From positions 1 to 64,000 of the forward strand of contig NZ_FNJL01000004.1 of assembly GCF_900104515.1 (NCBI RefSeq): 64,000 nucleotides of DNA. Direction: 5' to 3'. This document shows, one piece after another, positions 1-8,587 of this stretch. Made by a program: the position numbers and the translations under genes. Source of the stretch: Paracidovorax cattleyae (lineage in GTDB: Bacteria > Pseudomonadota > Gammaproteobacteria > Burkholderiales > Burkholderiaceae_C). The notes under the pieces were generated by a model. That model was not told where the DNA came from. It made no database searches and saw nothing but the letters and a program-made list of their open reading frames with translations. How positions within the stretch are numbered: position 1 is the first letter of the stretch; each line of letters begins with the position of its first letter.

Positions 1-227
1 AGAAGCGTGCCAAGGTGGAGCATGTGTTTGCCGGTCTCCGTCACCTGGGCGGCAAGTTCGTGCGCACGATCGGGCAGGCACGGGCCACGGTTGGCATGAC
101 GATGATGGCCGCCTGCTACAACATGAAGCGCCTGGCGTCCTTCCTGGACCGGGGAGTGGATGCATTCTTCAAACCCAAAAGCGGCGCCTGCAAGGCACAG
201 GTGCGCCCGCGCACGGCGAACGCATGA
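1..227 (+). CDS. IS5-family transposase, C-terminal end (cut by window edge)
   Basis: Only the last ~75 codons are present; the reading frame is already open at base 3 and the gene begins outside the window. The visible sequence (KRAKVEHVFAGLRHLGGK and onward) matches the end of the DDE catalytic core of IS5-type transposases, where the glutamate of VEHVF is the third acidic catalytic residue and sits in the Y-(2)-R-(3)-E-(6)-K/R signature. It is followed by the usual helical tail with the CYNMKRL stretch. The protein would catalyse cut-and-paste movement of its own element. Whether the copy is intact cannot be judged here. The family call is firm, the subgroup is not. Confidence 0.85.
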   Translation, partial: KRAKVEHVFAGLRHLGGKFVRTIGQARATVGMTMMAACYNMKRLASFLDRGVDAFFKPKSGACKAQVRPRTANA

Positions 228-583
228 GTCGCTGGGGCCGAAAGGCCCCTGAGCACGGGGATCGTCCCCAGGGCAGTTGCTATCGCGCTCCCGAAGCAGG
301 TGAATGTGTGCGGATAGCCTTGATGCTGGGCTCGGATCAGGGGTTGTGAGAGGTTCCCGGACGGCACGGCCTTCCATGTCGTGCCGGGCCAGACAGGCTT
401 GCAAGGGGCCAAGTGCGGGCAGGACCGCCGGTGGGTTGCCTGTCTGGACGATGGGTTGCGCTGCATGGAGGCGCCGTCGCTGGGTGTGCGCCCGGAAAGC
501 CATTGCCGTGGTGCAACGGAAGGAGCATGGCGAAGCGGGGCAAGTGCCAGCGAGGCCGCTTGTTTTTCGGTGCTGCCGGTGTT
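228..583. other. Gene-free stretch with two small hairpins
   Basis: I see no convincing gene in this 356-base stretch between the transposase stop and the LacI-type repressor stop. Two compact perfect stems follow the transposase: GGGGCC-GAAA-GGCCCC at 234-249 and GGGGA-TCG-TCCCC at 257-269. They may be the structured end of the insertion element or a transcription stop. There is no run of T after either. A third stem, GCCGGT-GTTTT-ACCGGC at 575-591, overlaps the repressor's stop codon. The right terminal inverted repeat of the element could not be placed because its left end is outside the window. Confidence 0.4.
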
Positions 584-1573
584 TTACCGGCCTCTGCTCG
601 ACCCCCGCACCACCAGCTCTCCCTCCAGCACCACGCGCCGCGCCGGCCGCGCCGGGTCCTGCATGCGCTGCAGCAGCAGTTCCGCCGCGGTGCGTCCGAT
701 GTCGTAGGTGGGCTGGGCGATGGTGGTCACGTCCAGCGCGGGCAGGGCGGTCCAGTCGTTGTTGTCGAAACCGGCGATGCCGATGTCCTGCGGGGTGCGC
801 AGGCCCGCGGCCTGCACGGCCTGCAGGGCGCCGAGCAGCAGCAGGCCGTTGGTGGCGAGCAGCGCGTCGGGGCGTTCGGCGGGCGGCGCCGCGAGGCATT
901 GCGCGGTGGCGCGCTCGCCCGCGTCGCGCGTGGGGTCGAGCCACAGCGGCCGCGGCGCGAGGCCGTGCGCCGCCAGGGCCTCCGCATAGCCTGCGTGGCG
1001 CTGCTGGCCGGTGGTGCTGTGGATGCCGGCGAGCAGGGCGATGCGCCGCCAGCCCGATTGCAGCAGGTGCTCCGTGGCGCGGCGCGCCGCGGCGTGGTTG
1101 TCCAGCACCACGCGATCCACGCGGGAGCCTTCCAGCGCGCGGTCCACGAGCACGAGCGGAAAGGGCCAGTCCCCGGGCCGCAGGCGCTGCAGGCCTTCCA
1201 TGGTCGGCGACAGGATCACGCCGCTGGCCTGCTCGTCGGCCATCAGCTCCAGGTACGACTGCTCCTTGGCGGGGTTCTCGTCGCTGTTGCAGAGAATGAG
1301 CCGCAAGCCGTTCCGGTAGGCCACGTCCTCCACGGCGCGGCCCACGTCGGTGAAGAAAGGGCTGCGGATGTCCGAGACGATCAGGCCGACGATCGAGGCG
1401 CGGCGCTGGCGCAGCCGGCGCGCCGCGAGGTTGGGCCGGTAGCCCAGCTCGGCGATGGCCTGCTCCACGCGGTCGCGCAGCGGGGAGCGCACGGCGTCCG
1501 GCGTGGTGAGCACGCGCGAGACGGTGGTGGTGGAGACGCCGGCGCGCTGGGCGACGTCCTTGATGCTGGCCAA
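584..1573 (-). CDS. fruR: LacI-family repressor of the fructose PTS operon (FruR-like)
   Basis: A 329-residue LacI/GalR-type regulator. The N-terminal helix-turn-helix begins at the start (ASIKDVAQRAGVSTTTVSRV, residues ~2-21), followed by the hinge and a periplasmic-binding-protein-like sugar domain (~60-329). I place the start at the TTG at 1573: an AGGAG lies eight bases upstream and this begins the protein exactly at the DNA-binding domain. Other open codons continue upstream but lack homology. It is divergent from fruB, and two similar palindromes lie between them, one near each gene. It therefore most likely represses fruBKA and itself, released by fructose 1-phosphate. The effector is inferred from the family, not read from sequence. 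Confidence 0.88.
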   Translation of the reverse strand: MASIKDVAQRAGVSTTTVSRVLTTPDAVRSPLRDRVEQAIAELGYRPNLAARRLRQRRASIVGLIVSDIRSPFFTDVGRAVEDVAYRNGLRLILCNSDENPAKEQSYLELMADEQASGVILSPTMEGLQRLRPGDWPFPLVLVDRALEGSRVDRVVLDNHAAARRATEHLLQSGWRRIALLAGIHSTTGQQRHAGYAEALAAHGLAPRPLWLDPTRDAGERATAQCLAAPPAERPDALLATNGLLLLGALQAVQAAGLRTPQDIGIAGFDNNDWTALPALDVTTIAQPTYDIGRTAAELLLQRMQDPARPARRVVLEGELVVRGSSRGR

Positions 1574-1650
1574 TCCGGACTCCTGTACAAGACGGTGGGA
1601 CAACGGGGGAGGGCGCCGGGGCCGGGGACCTCCGTCAGGTGTGCATTGGA

Positions 1651-1665
1651 TGGTAACGATTCCAG
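1651..1665. promoter_or_regulatory. Putative FruR operator 1
   Basis: TGGTAACGATTCCAG. Its reverse complement, CTGGAATCGTTACCA, matches the second palindrome at 1842-1857 at 13 of 15 positions. It lies about 80 bases upstream of the repressor's TTG start, so it could serve repressor autoregulation or DNA looping with the second site. The assignment rests on the repeated palindrome, the LacI family's preference for central-CG dyads and the divergent gene layout. Confidence 0.6.
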
Positions 1666-1806
1666 AAACTGTCTGGCAAGTGGTGCTGGCGCGGTTTTCC
1701 GGCCCATGGCGTCCGCTGTCGCCGCCGCCCGTGGAAAAGCGCTGAGGATAAGGTGATTTACTAGGTGTTTTCCCTGGTTTTTGCGGGAGCCGGGGGGCGG
1801 GACCGC

Positions 1807-1836
1807 TTGCCCGGCCACAAGGCGCCGCTTCATAAT
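1807..1836 (+). promoter_or_regulatory. Candidate sigma-70 promoter of fruBKA
   Basis: TTGCCC (1807-1812) and CATAAT (1831-1836) are separated by 18 bases, giving a plausible -35/-10 pair. Transcription would begin near 1843, inside the palindrome at 1842-1857. That is the arrangement expected for a repressor-controlled promoter. Confidence 0.5.
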
Positions 1837-1841
1837 CGCGC

Positions 1842-1857
1842 TTGGAATCGATACCAA
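1842..1857. promoter_or_regulatory. Putative FruR operator 2 overlapping the fruB transcription start
   Basis: TTGGAATCGATACCAA is a 16-base palindrome with one mismatched pair and the central CG typical of LacI-family operators. It sits just before the fruB ribosome-binding site (AGGAGA at 1862-1867) and just after the candidate -10, so a bound repressor would block transcription. Its core recurs inverted at 1651-1665. Confidence 0.68.
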
Positions 1858-1874
1858 ATTCAGGAGACATACCC

Positions 1875-4466
1875 ATGTCCACCATTCCGGTCGAGGTCCG
1901 CCTGGGAGCGGCCCCGCACAACCGCGAAGATGCCGTGCGCGCCGCCGGCGCACTGCTGGCGCAGGCCGGCCATATCCAGCCCGCCTATGTCGACAGCCTG
2001 CTGCAGCGCGAGAAGGTGGCCAACACCTTCCTGGGCGAAGGGCTGGCCATTCCGCACGGCATGGTGGAAGACAAGCACCTCGTGCGCCGCACGGGGCTGG
2101 CCGTGCTGCAGGTGCCGGCCGGAGTGCGCTGGGGCGACGACGCCAAGCAGGCGAAGCTGGTGGTGGCGATCGCCGCGGCATCCGACGAGCACATCCAGGT
2201 GCTGCGCCGGCTCACGCGCGTGATGCGCGACTCCGCCCTGATGCAGCGCCTGGCCACCACGGGCGATGCGCAGGAGATCGTGCGCGTGCTCACGGCCGAT
2301 GCGCCCGATGGCGCTGCGGGTGCCGGTGCCCAGGGCGCGGCGCTCGAGGATTTCCCGCTGGGCCGCGAACTCTCCCTCAATTACCCCGGCGGCCTCCACG
2401 CGCGGCCGGCCGGCGAATGGGCCCGCGTGGCCGGGCGCTTCCAGGCGCGGGTGCATGTGCGGTGCGGTGATTCCGTGGCCGACGCCAAGAGCGTGGCCGC
2501 GCTGCTGGGCCTGGGGGCCGGGCGTGGCGCACAGCTGCGCCTGTCCGCACAGGGGCAGGACGCGGCCGCGGCGCTGTCCATGCTGGCCGCCACCATCGTG
2601 CGGCTGGGCGAGGAAGAGGCGCGGCAGGCCGAACTGTCGGCCGCGCGGCAGGCCCAGGCCCAGGGCCTGGGCCGCGAACTCGGCGACTGGCAGCCCGCGG
2701 CGCGGCACACCTTCACCGGCATCGCCGCCAGCCCCGGCCTGGTCGTGGGTACCCTGGTGCACGCGGAGGCGGCCGCCCTGGACGTGGAGGACCGCTTCAC
2801 TTCCGTGGCCGCCGAGGCCGCTGCGCTCGACCGGGCCTTCGCCGCCGCGCAGGCGCAGCTGGAGCAACTGGCCGCCGGGGCAAGGGCCGCCGGCCGGGCC
2901 GAGCAGGCCGGCATCTTCGCGGCCCACCAGGGGCTGCTGCGCGATGCCGAACTGATGCAGGCCGTGAGCCGCACCGTGGTGCAGCGGCACGGCGCCGCCT
3001 GGGCGTGGCGCCACGCGGTGCATGAGCGCGTGGGCGCGCAGCGTGCGCTGCCGGACGCCACGCTGGCCGCCCGCGCGGCCGACCTGCAGGACGTGGGCGA
3101 GCGCGTGCTGCGCCACCTGCTGGGTCTGGGCGGCGAGGCGGCCGGGCCGGATGCGGCTGGGGCCGCCTGGCCCGACGATGCCATCCTGCTGGCCGACGAC
3201 ATCTCCCCTTCGATGGCGGCGCAGATCGACACCGGCCGCGTGCGAGGCTTCTGCACCGCACGCGGCGGCCCCACGGCGCACACGGCCATCCTGGCGCGCG
3301 CCCTGGGCCTGCCCGCCGTGGTGGCCGCCGGCCCGGGCGTGCTGCCCGCGCGGGACGGCGCAGGGCCGGCACTGGGCGGCACGCCGGCCATCCTGGACGG
3401 CTACCGCGGCCGGCTGTATGTGGCGCCCAGCGAAACCGCCCTGGTGGAAGCGAGCGAGCGCATGGCGCGCCTGGCCCGCCGGCAGGAGGAAGAGGCCCGC
3501 AGCCGCCGCGAGCCCGCCACGACCACCGACGGCCACACGGTGGAGATCGCCGCGAACGTGAACCGCGCCGACCAGGTCGCGAAGGCGCTGGAATCCGGCG
3601 CCGAAGGCGTGGGCCTGATGCGCACCGAATTCCTCTTCCTGGAGCGCGACACCGTGCCGGACGAGGAAGCGCAGTACCAGGCGTACCGCGGCATGGTCGA
3701 GGCGCTGCAGGGCCGGCCGCTCGTGGTGCGCACGCTGGACATCGGTGGCGACAAGCGCGTGCCCCACCTGGACCTGCCCGTGGAGGAAAACCCCTTCCTC
3801 GGCGTGCGCGGCGCGCGGCTGGCGCTGCGGCGCGACGACCTGCTGGTGCCCCAGCTGCGCGCGCTCTACCGCGCCGCGCAGCACGGCCCGCTACAGGTGA
3901 TGTTCCCGATGATCAGCACCGCGGAGGAGGTGCGCGAACTGCGCGCGCGCATGGAGGCCGTGCGCGCCGAGCTGCAGGCGCCCGCGGTGCCGGTGGGCAT
4001 CATGATCGAGGTGCCGTCCGCGGCGCTGGCCGCGGACCGCCTGGCGGCCCACGTGGACTTCTTCTCGATCGGCACCAACGACCTCACGCAGTACACGCTG
4101 GCGGTGGACCGCCAGCATCCGGAACTGGCTGGCATGGCCGACAGCCTGCATCCCGCGGTGCTGCGCCTCGTGGAGCGCACCGTGGCCGGCGCGGCGCGGC
4201 ACGGCCGATGGGTGGGCGTGTGCGGCGGCCTGGCGGGCGAGCCGCTGGGCGCGGCGCTGCTCGTGGGCCTGGGCGTGCAGGAGCTGAGCATGAGTGCCGG
4301 CGACATCGGCACCGTCAAGGCGCTGCTGCGGCGCCATTCCCTGGCCGAGCTGCAGGCGCTGGCGCGCAGTGCGCTCGACGTGGACACGGCCGACGAAGTG
4401 CGCGCCCTGGGCGCCGCGCTGCGGCCGGCCGCGCAGGCCCCCGGGCAGGAGGCCGACCATGGCTGA
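1875..4466 (+). CDS. fruB: Fructose PTS multiphosphoryl transfer protein (IIA-Fru / HPr / enzyme I fusion)
   Basis: 863 residues that carry phosphate from phosphoenolpyruvate to the fructose permease FruA. Order of domains: IIA-Fru (1-~145) with the phosphorylated His in IPHG (H61); HPr (~163-255) with the active His in GGLHARP (H175); enzyme I (~280-863) with the swivelling-domain His in GGPTAHTAI (H469), the EVPSAAL and GTNDLTQYTLAVDR metal/PEP motifs, and the catalytic Cys in GVCGGLAGEP near residue 780. All phosphoryl-transfer residues are therefore present and the protein needs no separate general PTS proteins. The start at 1875 has AGGAGA eight bases upstream. An in-frame ATG at 1842 falls within the operator and is rejected. 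Its last eight bases overlap fruK, indicating translational coupling. Confidence 0.96.
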   Translation: MSTIPVEVRLGAAPHNREDAVRAAGALLAQAGHIQPAYVDSLLQREKVANTFLGEGLAIPHGMVEDKHLVRRTGLAVLQVPAGVRWGDDAKQAKLVVAIAAASDEHIQVLRRLTRVMRDSALMQRLATTGDAQEIVRVLTADAPDGAAGAGAQGAALEDFPLGRELSLNYPGGLHARPAGEWARVAGRFQARVHVRCGDSVADAKSVAALLGLGAGRGAQLRLSAQGQDAAAALSMLAATIVRLGEEEARQAELSAARQAQAQGLGRELGDWQPAARHTFTGIAASPGLVVGTLVHAEAAALDVEDRFTSVAAEAAALDRAFAAAQAQLEQLAAGARAAGRAEQAGIFAAHQGLLRDAELMQAVSRTVVQRHGAAWAWRHAVHERVGAQRALPDATLAARAADLQDVGERVLRHLLGLGGEAAGPDAAGAAWPDDAILLADDISPSMAAQIDTGRVRGFCTARGGPTAHTAILARALGLPAVVAAGPGVLPARDGAGPALGGTPAILDGYRGRLYVAPSETALVEASERMARLARRQEEEARSRREPATTTDGHTVEIAANVNRADQVAKALESGAEGVGLMRTEFLFLERDTVPDEEAQYQAYRGMVEALQGRPLVVRTLDIGGDKRVPHLDLPVEENPFLGVRGARLALRRDDLLVPQLRALYRAAQHGPLQVMFPMISTAEEVRELRARMEAVRAELQAPAVPVGIMIEVPSAALAADRLAAHVDFFSIGTNDLTQYTLAVDRQHPELAGMADSLHPAVLRLVERTVAGAARHGRWVGVCGGLAGEPLGAALLVGLGVQELSMSAGDIGTVKALLRRHSLAELQALARSALDVDTADEVRALGAALRPAAQAPGQEADHG

Positions 4467-5454
4467 TCACGCGACGCCCCGGGTCTTCACGGTCACCCTC
4501 AACCCGGCCATCGACCACACCATGCGCGTGCAGGCGCTCGTGCCCGGCAACGTGCACCGCGCGCTCGGCCAGCAGGTGGAAGCCGGCGGCAAGGGCGTGG
4601 GCGTGGCGGCCGTGCTCGCGGCGCTGGGCGTGCCGGTGACGGCCACCGGCTGGCTGGGCGCGGACAACGACGCGGTGTTCGCCGCCGCCTTCGCCGCGCG
4701 CGGCATCGCGGACGGCATGCTGCGCCTGCCGGGCGCCACCCGCACCAACATCAAGATCGCGGACGCCGCGCGCGGCGACTCCACCGACATCAACCTCCCC
4801 GGTCTGGCCCTGGAGCCCGCGGCCCTCGCGCGCGCCGAGGCCGACCTGACCGCCGCGCTCTGCGCCCAGGTGCGGGCCGGCGACTGGTGCGAACTGGCCG
4901 GCAGCCTGCCGCCCGGCGCGGATGCCGCCGTGTGGGAGCGCATCGCCCGTGCCGTGGCCGCGCGCGGCGCGCGCATCGCCATCGACACGGGCGGTGCCGT
5001 GCTGCGGCAGCTGCTGCAGGCGCTGGCCGACCCGGCGCGCGGCGCCGTGGTGCCGGTGGACTTCATCAAGCCCAACCGGGCGGAACTGGAGGAACTGGCC
5101 GGCCGCGATCTGCCCACGCCCGCCGATGTGGCGCAGGCCGCGCGCGCGCTCTGTCGCGTGCACGGGGTGCGGCAGCTGGCCGTGTCCCTGGGCGGCGAAG
5201 GCGCGGTGATCGCGACGGCCGATGGTTGCTGGCAGGCCGCGGCCGCCCGTGTGCCCGTCGCCACCACGGTGGGCGCGGGCGACGCGCTGGTGGCGGGCAC
5301 GCTCGCCGCCGTGTCGCAGGGCCGGGCCATGCCCGGCGCGGCGATTTTCGGCATGGCCTGCGCAGCCGCCCGCATCCAGCGCATCGCGCCGGGCCTGCCG
5401 CCGCGCGCCGAGGTGGATGCCCTGGCCGCATCCATCCAGGCCATGCCGCTCTAA
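4459..5454 (+). CDS. fruK: 1-phosphofructokinase
   Basis: 331-residue PfkB/ribokinase-fold kinase that converts fructose 1-phosphate to fructose 1,6-bisphosphate in the cytoplasm, using the product of FruA import. Seen: the N-terminal TLNPAIDHTMRV start typical of FruK/LacC, the first PfkB signature around GGKGVGVAAVLAALG, the KPNRAELEEL segment, and the C-terminal second signature TTVGAGDALVAGTLA with the catalytic Asp. In the first signature the usual Asn after GGKG is replaced (GGKGVGVA), a minor deviation. The ATG at 4459 overlaps the fruB stop by eight bases. The operon continues 21 bases later with fruA. Confidence 0.95.
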   Translation: MADHATPRVFTVTLNPAIDHTMRVQALVPGNVHRALGQQVEAGGKGVGVAAVLAALGVPVTATGWLGADNDAVFAAAFAARGIADGMLRLPGATRTNIKIADAARGDSTDINLPGLALEPAALARAEADLTAALCAQVRAGDWCELAGSLPPGADAAVWERIARAVAARGARIAIDTGGAVLRQLLQALADPARGAVVPVDFIKPNRAELEELAGRDLPTPADVAQAARALCRVHGVRQLAVSLGGEGAVIATADGCWQAAAARVPVATTVGAGDALVAGTLAAVSQGRAMPGAAIFGMACAAARIQRIAPGLPPRAEVDALAASIQAMPL

Positions 5455-5475
5455 AGCAATCAGGAGACCCACACC

Positions 5476-7293
5476 ATGGCCCAACTCATCGCCATCGCCG
5501 CGAGCCAGGCCGGCCCGGCGCACAGCTTCATGGTGGCCGAGGCGCTGCGCGCCGCGGCCGAATCGCTCGGCCACCGCATCGCCGTGAGCGTGCACAGCAG
5601 CCTGGGAACCCAGGGCGGATTCAGCGACGGCGAACTCGCGGCCGCCGCGGCGGCCATCATCGCTGCCGACATGCCCGTGGACCGCCAGGACCTGCTGGGC
5701 ACGGCATCGGCTCCCGTGCACGAAGCCGCCCCGCACGAGGTGCTGGCCGATGCGGAACGCGTGGTGCGCGCCGCCCTGGCCCGTGCGGGCGGCATGCCCG
5801 TGCAGGCCGCCGCGCCGCTGCCGCCCGCCGCACCTGCAGCGGCTCCGCCCGCCATCGCCGCGACCCAGGACGGCCCCCTGCGCATCGTCGCCATCACGTC
5901 CTGCCCCACGGGCGTGGCCCACACCTTCATGGCGGCCGAGGCGCTGGAGCAGGGCGCGCGCGCGCTGGGCCACACCATCAAGGTGGAGACGCAGGGCTCG
6001 GTGGGCGCGCAGAACGCGCTCACCGCGGGCGAGATCGCCGAGGCCGATCTCGTCGTGATCGCCGCGGACACGCAGGTCAACCGCGACCGTTTCGCCGGCA
6101 AGCGGCTCTACGCCACCGGCACCAAGGCCGCCATCCACGATGCGGCGGCGGTCTTCGCCCAGGCACGTGCCCAGGCCCAGGTGCGGGGTGGTTCCGCATC
6201 GCCTGCCCCTGCGGCTGGCGGCACGGCGCCGGCCGCCCCGGCAGGGGCCGGCAGGCGGGAATCCACGGGCGCCTACAAGCACCTGATGACGGGCGTCTCC
6301 TTCATGCTGCCCTTCGTGGTGGCGGGCGGCCTGCTGATCGCGCTGGCCTTCGCGCTGGGCGGTATCTACGTCTATGACGACGCGCACAAGGGCACGCTCG
6401 GCTGGGTGCTGTTCCAGGTCGGCGCCAAGGCGGGCTTCGCGCTCATGCTGCCCGCGCTGGCCGGCTACATCGCCTACTCCATCGCCGACCGGCCCGGCAT
6501 CGCGCCCGGCATGATCGGCGGCATGCTGGCCGGCACCGTGGGCGCGGGCTTCCTGGGCGCCATCGCGGCGGGCTTCATCGCCGGCTATGCGGTGCACTGG
6601 CTGAACCGCTTCATCCGCCTGCCGCGCGGGCTGGACGGGCTCAAGCCCGTGCTGATCCTGCCGCTGCTGGGCGCGGCCATCGTCGGCGTGCTGATGATGA
6701 TGGTGATCGGTGCGCCCATGGCCGCCGTGATGGGCGCGCTCACCGAGTGGCTCAAGGGCCTGCAGACCGGCAGCGCCGTGCTGCTGGGCGTGGTCCTGGG
6801 CGCCATGATGGCTTTCGACATGGGCGGGCCGGTGAACAAGGCGGCCTATGTCTTCTCCACCACCCTGATCGCCAGCGGCGTGGCCAACCCCATGGCCGCC
6901 GCCATGGCCGCCGGCATGACGCCGCCGCTGGGCATCGCCCTGGCCTGCTGGCTGTTCAAGAGCCGCTTCACCGCCGAAGAGCGCGAAGCCTCCAAGGCCT
7001 CCGCCGTGCTGGGCCTGGCCTTCATCACCGAAGGCGCCATTCCCTTCGTGGCGCGCGACCCGCTGCGCGTGATCCCGGCCTGCGTGCTGGGCTCTGCCGT
7101 GGCCGGGGGCCTTTCGATGGCCTGGAACATCGGCCTGCAGGCCCCGCACGGCGGCGTGTTCGTGCTGGCCATTCCCAACGCGGTGAACCATGTGGTCCTG
7201 TATGCGGCCGCGATCCTGGCCGGCACGGTGGTGACGGCGCTGGCGCTGGGGCTGTTCAAGAAGCGCCTGGCGGCGCCAGGGGCCGCAGCATGA
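5476..7293 (+). CDS. fruA: PTS fructose permease, IIB'BC components
   Basis: 605-residue inner-membrane permease that imports fructose and phosphorylates it at C1. Residues 1-~100 form a degenerate IIB' domain (LIAIAASQAGPAHSFMVAEA) that lacks the phosphorylatable Cys. Residues ~134-230 form an active IIB with C143 in ITSCPTGVAHT. An Ala/Pro/Gly-rich linker leads to the IIC channel (~265-605) with about nine to ten hydrophobic segments, including the FDMGGPVNKAAY motif. IIB'BC is the standard architecture of FruA. The start has AGGAG ten bases upstream. The stop overlaps the next gene by four bases (ATGA). Confidence 0.96.
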   Translation: MAQLIAIAASQAGPAHSFMVAEALRAAAESLGHRIAVSVHSSLGTQGGFSDGELAAAAAAIIAADMPVDRQDLLGTASAPVHEAAPHEVLADAERVVRAALARAGGMPVQAAAPLPPAAPAAAPPAIAATQDGPLRIVAITSCPTGVAHTFMAAEALEQGARALGHTIKVETQGSVGAQNALTAGEIAEADLVVIAADTQVNRDRFAGKRLYATGTKAAIHDAAAVFAQARAQAQVRGGSASPAPAAGGTAPAAPAGAGRRESTGAYKHLMTGVSFMLPFVVAGGLLIALAFALGGIYVYDDAHKGTLGWVLFQVGAKAGFALMLPALAGYIAYSIADRPGIAPGMIGGMLAGTVGAGFLGAIAAGFIAGYAVHWLNRFIRLPRGLDGLKPVLILPLLGAAIVGVLMMMVIGAPMAAVMGALTEWLKGLQTGSAVLLGVVLGAMMAFDMGGPVNKAAYVFSTTLIASGVANPMAAAMAAGMTPPLGIALACWLFKSRFTAEEREASKASAVLGLAFITEGAIPFVARDPLRVIPACVLGSAVAGGLSMAWNIGLQAPHGGVFVLAIPNAVNHVVLYAAAILAGTVVTALALGLFKKRLAAPGAAA

Positions 7294-8114
7294 CACTGCG
7301 CCTGACCCGGGATACGCAGTTGTGCATGTCCCTGAGTGCGCGGCCCAGCAACTTCGGCACGCGCTTCCACAATTTCCTGTACGAGGAACTTGGCCTGGAC
7401 TACGTCTACAAGGCCTTCTCCACCACCGACCTTCCGGCCGCCATCGCCGGCATCCGGGCCCTGGGCGTGCGCGGCTGCGCGATCTCCATGCCCTTCAAGG
7501 AGGCCGTGATTCCGCTGGCCTACGTGCTGTCCCCGTCCGCGGCGCGGCTGCAGTCGGTGAACACGCTGGTGAACGGCGGCGGCCACCTCGTGGCCTACAA
7601 CACCGACTACCTGGCCGTGCGGTCGCTGCTGCAGCGCCATGCGGTGCCGCGCGGCCTGCGGGTGGCCTTGCGCGGCAGCGGCGGCATGGCCCGCGCGGTA
7701 CTGGCCGCCCTCGCCGACGAAGGCTTCGCCCACGGCGTGGTCGTGGCCCGCAACGAGGCCGCGGGCCGTTCGCTGGCCGCCGCCCATGGCTACGTTTGGC
7801 AGGACGAATCGGGCGCCATCGAGGCCGGTCTGCTGGTCAATGCCACGCCCATCGGCATGGAGGGCGGAAACGAGGCCGGAGCGATGGCGTTCACGCCGGA
7901 CCAGGTGGCCGCCGCGGCCTGGGTGTTCGACGTGGTGGCGATGCCGGCGGAAACCCCGCTGATCGCCGAGGCCCGGCGCCAGGGCCGTCCCGCCATCACC
8001 GGCCCCGAAGTGATCGCACTGCAGGCGGCCGAGCAGTTCGTCCTGTACACCGGCGTACGCCCGAGCGACGAGCAGCTCGCGCGCGCTTCGGCCTTTGCCC
8101 GGAGCGGCCGCTAG
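7290..8114 (+). CDS. Shikimate dehydrogenase-like protein (SdhL/HI0607 type)
   Basis: 274 residues with the two-domain fold of shikimate/quinate dehydrogenases. The N-terminal substrate domain has ISMPFKEA (canonical SVTxPxK with the catalytic Lys), SVNTLV and YNTDYL (usually NTDGxG). The NADP-binding domain has GSGGMARAV in place of the GAGGA loop and the ATPIGM segment. The changed YNTDY and GSGG loops argue against the housekeeping AroE and for the shikimate dehydrogenase-like group, whose physiological substrate is poorly known. It overlaps fruA by four bases and must be co-transcribed with the fructose operon. A role in sugar-derived metabolite handling is possible but unproven. Confidence 0.82.
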   Translation: MTLRLTRDTQLCMSLSARPSNFGTRFHNFLYEELGLDYVYKAFSTTDLPAAIAGIRALGVRGCAISMPFKEAVIPLAYVLSPSAARLQSVNTLVNGGGHLVAYNTDYLAVRSLLQRHAVPRGLRVALRGSGGMARAVLAALADEGFAHGVVVARNEAAGRSLAAAHGYVWQDESGAIEAGLLVNATPIGMEGGNEAGAMAFTPDQVAAAAWVFDVVAMPAETPLIAEARRQGRPAITGPEVIALQAAEQFVLYTGVRPSDEQLARASAFARSGR

Positions 8115-8587
8115 CGGCGTTTCCGGGCTCCGGCTTCGTTCACGCGGTAGCCGCCCCCCGGCTCCACGCGCACGTTGAAGGTGCGCAGCCGGTCGTCCTC
8201 GTCGTGCTCGTAGCGGGCCTTCACCGTGATCTCGATCGCCGCGCCGCGGGCGCGGCACTGCACGGATTCGAAGCGGTACTGGCTGTGGTCGTCGTTCAGC
8301 TCGGAAAAGGCGACGGTCTTCGTGACGCGCGACGGCTCGCCCTGCAGGGGGTCGGTCACCCACTGCACGTAGAGCTCGCTGCCTGCGCCCTCGTTCACGT
8401 TCGCCTCCACCACGCGGTAGGTGCCCTGCCGGGACGCTTCCGTCCACTGGCCGCAGGGCAGCACCTGGCGCACCGAGGCGGGCAGGGCTTCCACCTGCGC
8501 GCGCATCCAGGATTCGGCGGCATGGGTGGAGGCCGGCACTGCCGCGAAGCCGGCGAGTGCGAGCAGGATTGCATGTCGTTTCACCAT
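8111..8587 (-). CDS. Small exported protein, candidate immunity partner of the adjacent amidase
   Basis: 158 residues with a clear Sec signal peptide (MVKRHAILLALAGFAAVPAS, cleavage likely after THA near residue 23) and a mature domain of ~135 residues holding two Cys (QVLPCGQW and ESVQCRAR) that could form a disulfide. I recognise no family. The ATG overlaps the last seven bases of the amidase gene, so the two are translationally coupled. A periplasmic protein downstream of a signal-less murein amidase is the layout of type VI secretion amidase effector/immunity pairs. That role is inferred from layout only. An alternative is a periplasmic accessory or housekeeping protein. The gene meets the shikimate dehydrogenase-like gene tail to tail with a four-base overlap. 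Confidence 0.72.
   Translation of the reverse strand: MVKRHAILLALAGFAAVPASTHAAESWMRAQVEALPASVRQVLPCGQWTEASRQGTYRVVEANVNEGAGSELYVQWVTDPLQGEPSRVTKTVAFSELNDDHSQYRFESVQCRARGAAIEITVKARYEHDEDDRLRTFNVRVEPGGGYRVNEAGARKRR

Noticed and set aside
228-583. A small gene between the transposase tail and the repressor
   Set aside because: Open frames exist on both strands but lack ribosome-binding sites, recognisable domains and codon bias; most overlap the repressor gene.
304-1756. Long plus-strand open frames opposite the LacI-type repressor
   Set aside because: The minus-strand frame has a clear helix-turn-helix and sugar-binding domain; the plus-strand products are Arg/Ala-rich shadows.
1860-7296. Very long antisense open frames across fruB, fruK and fruA (hundreds of residues on the minus strand)
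   Set aside because: They mirror the codon pattern of the strongly supported fru genes, are rich in His, Gly, Arg and Ala without any domain, and lack ribosome-binding sites. They arise from high G+C content.
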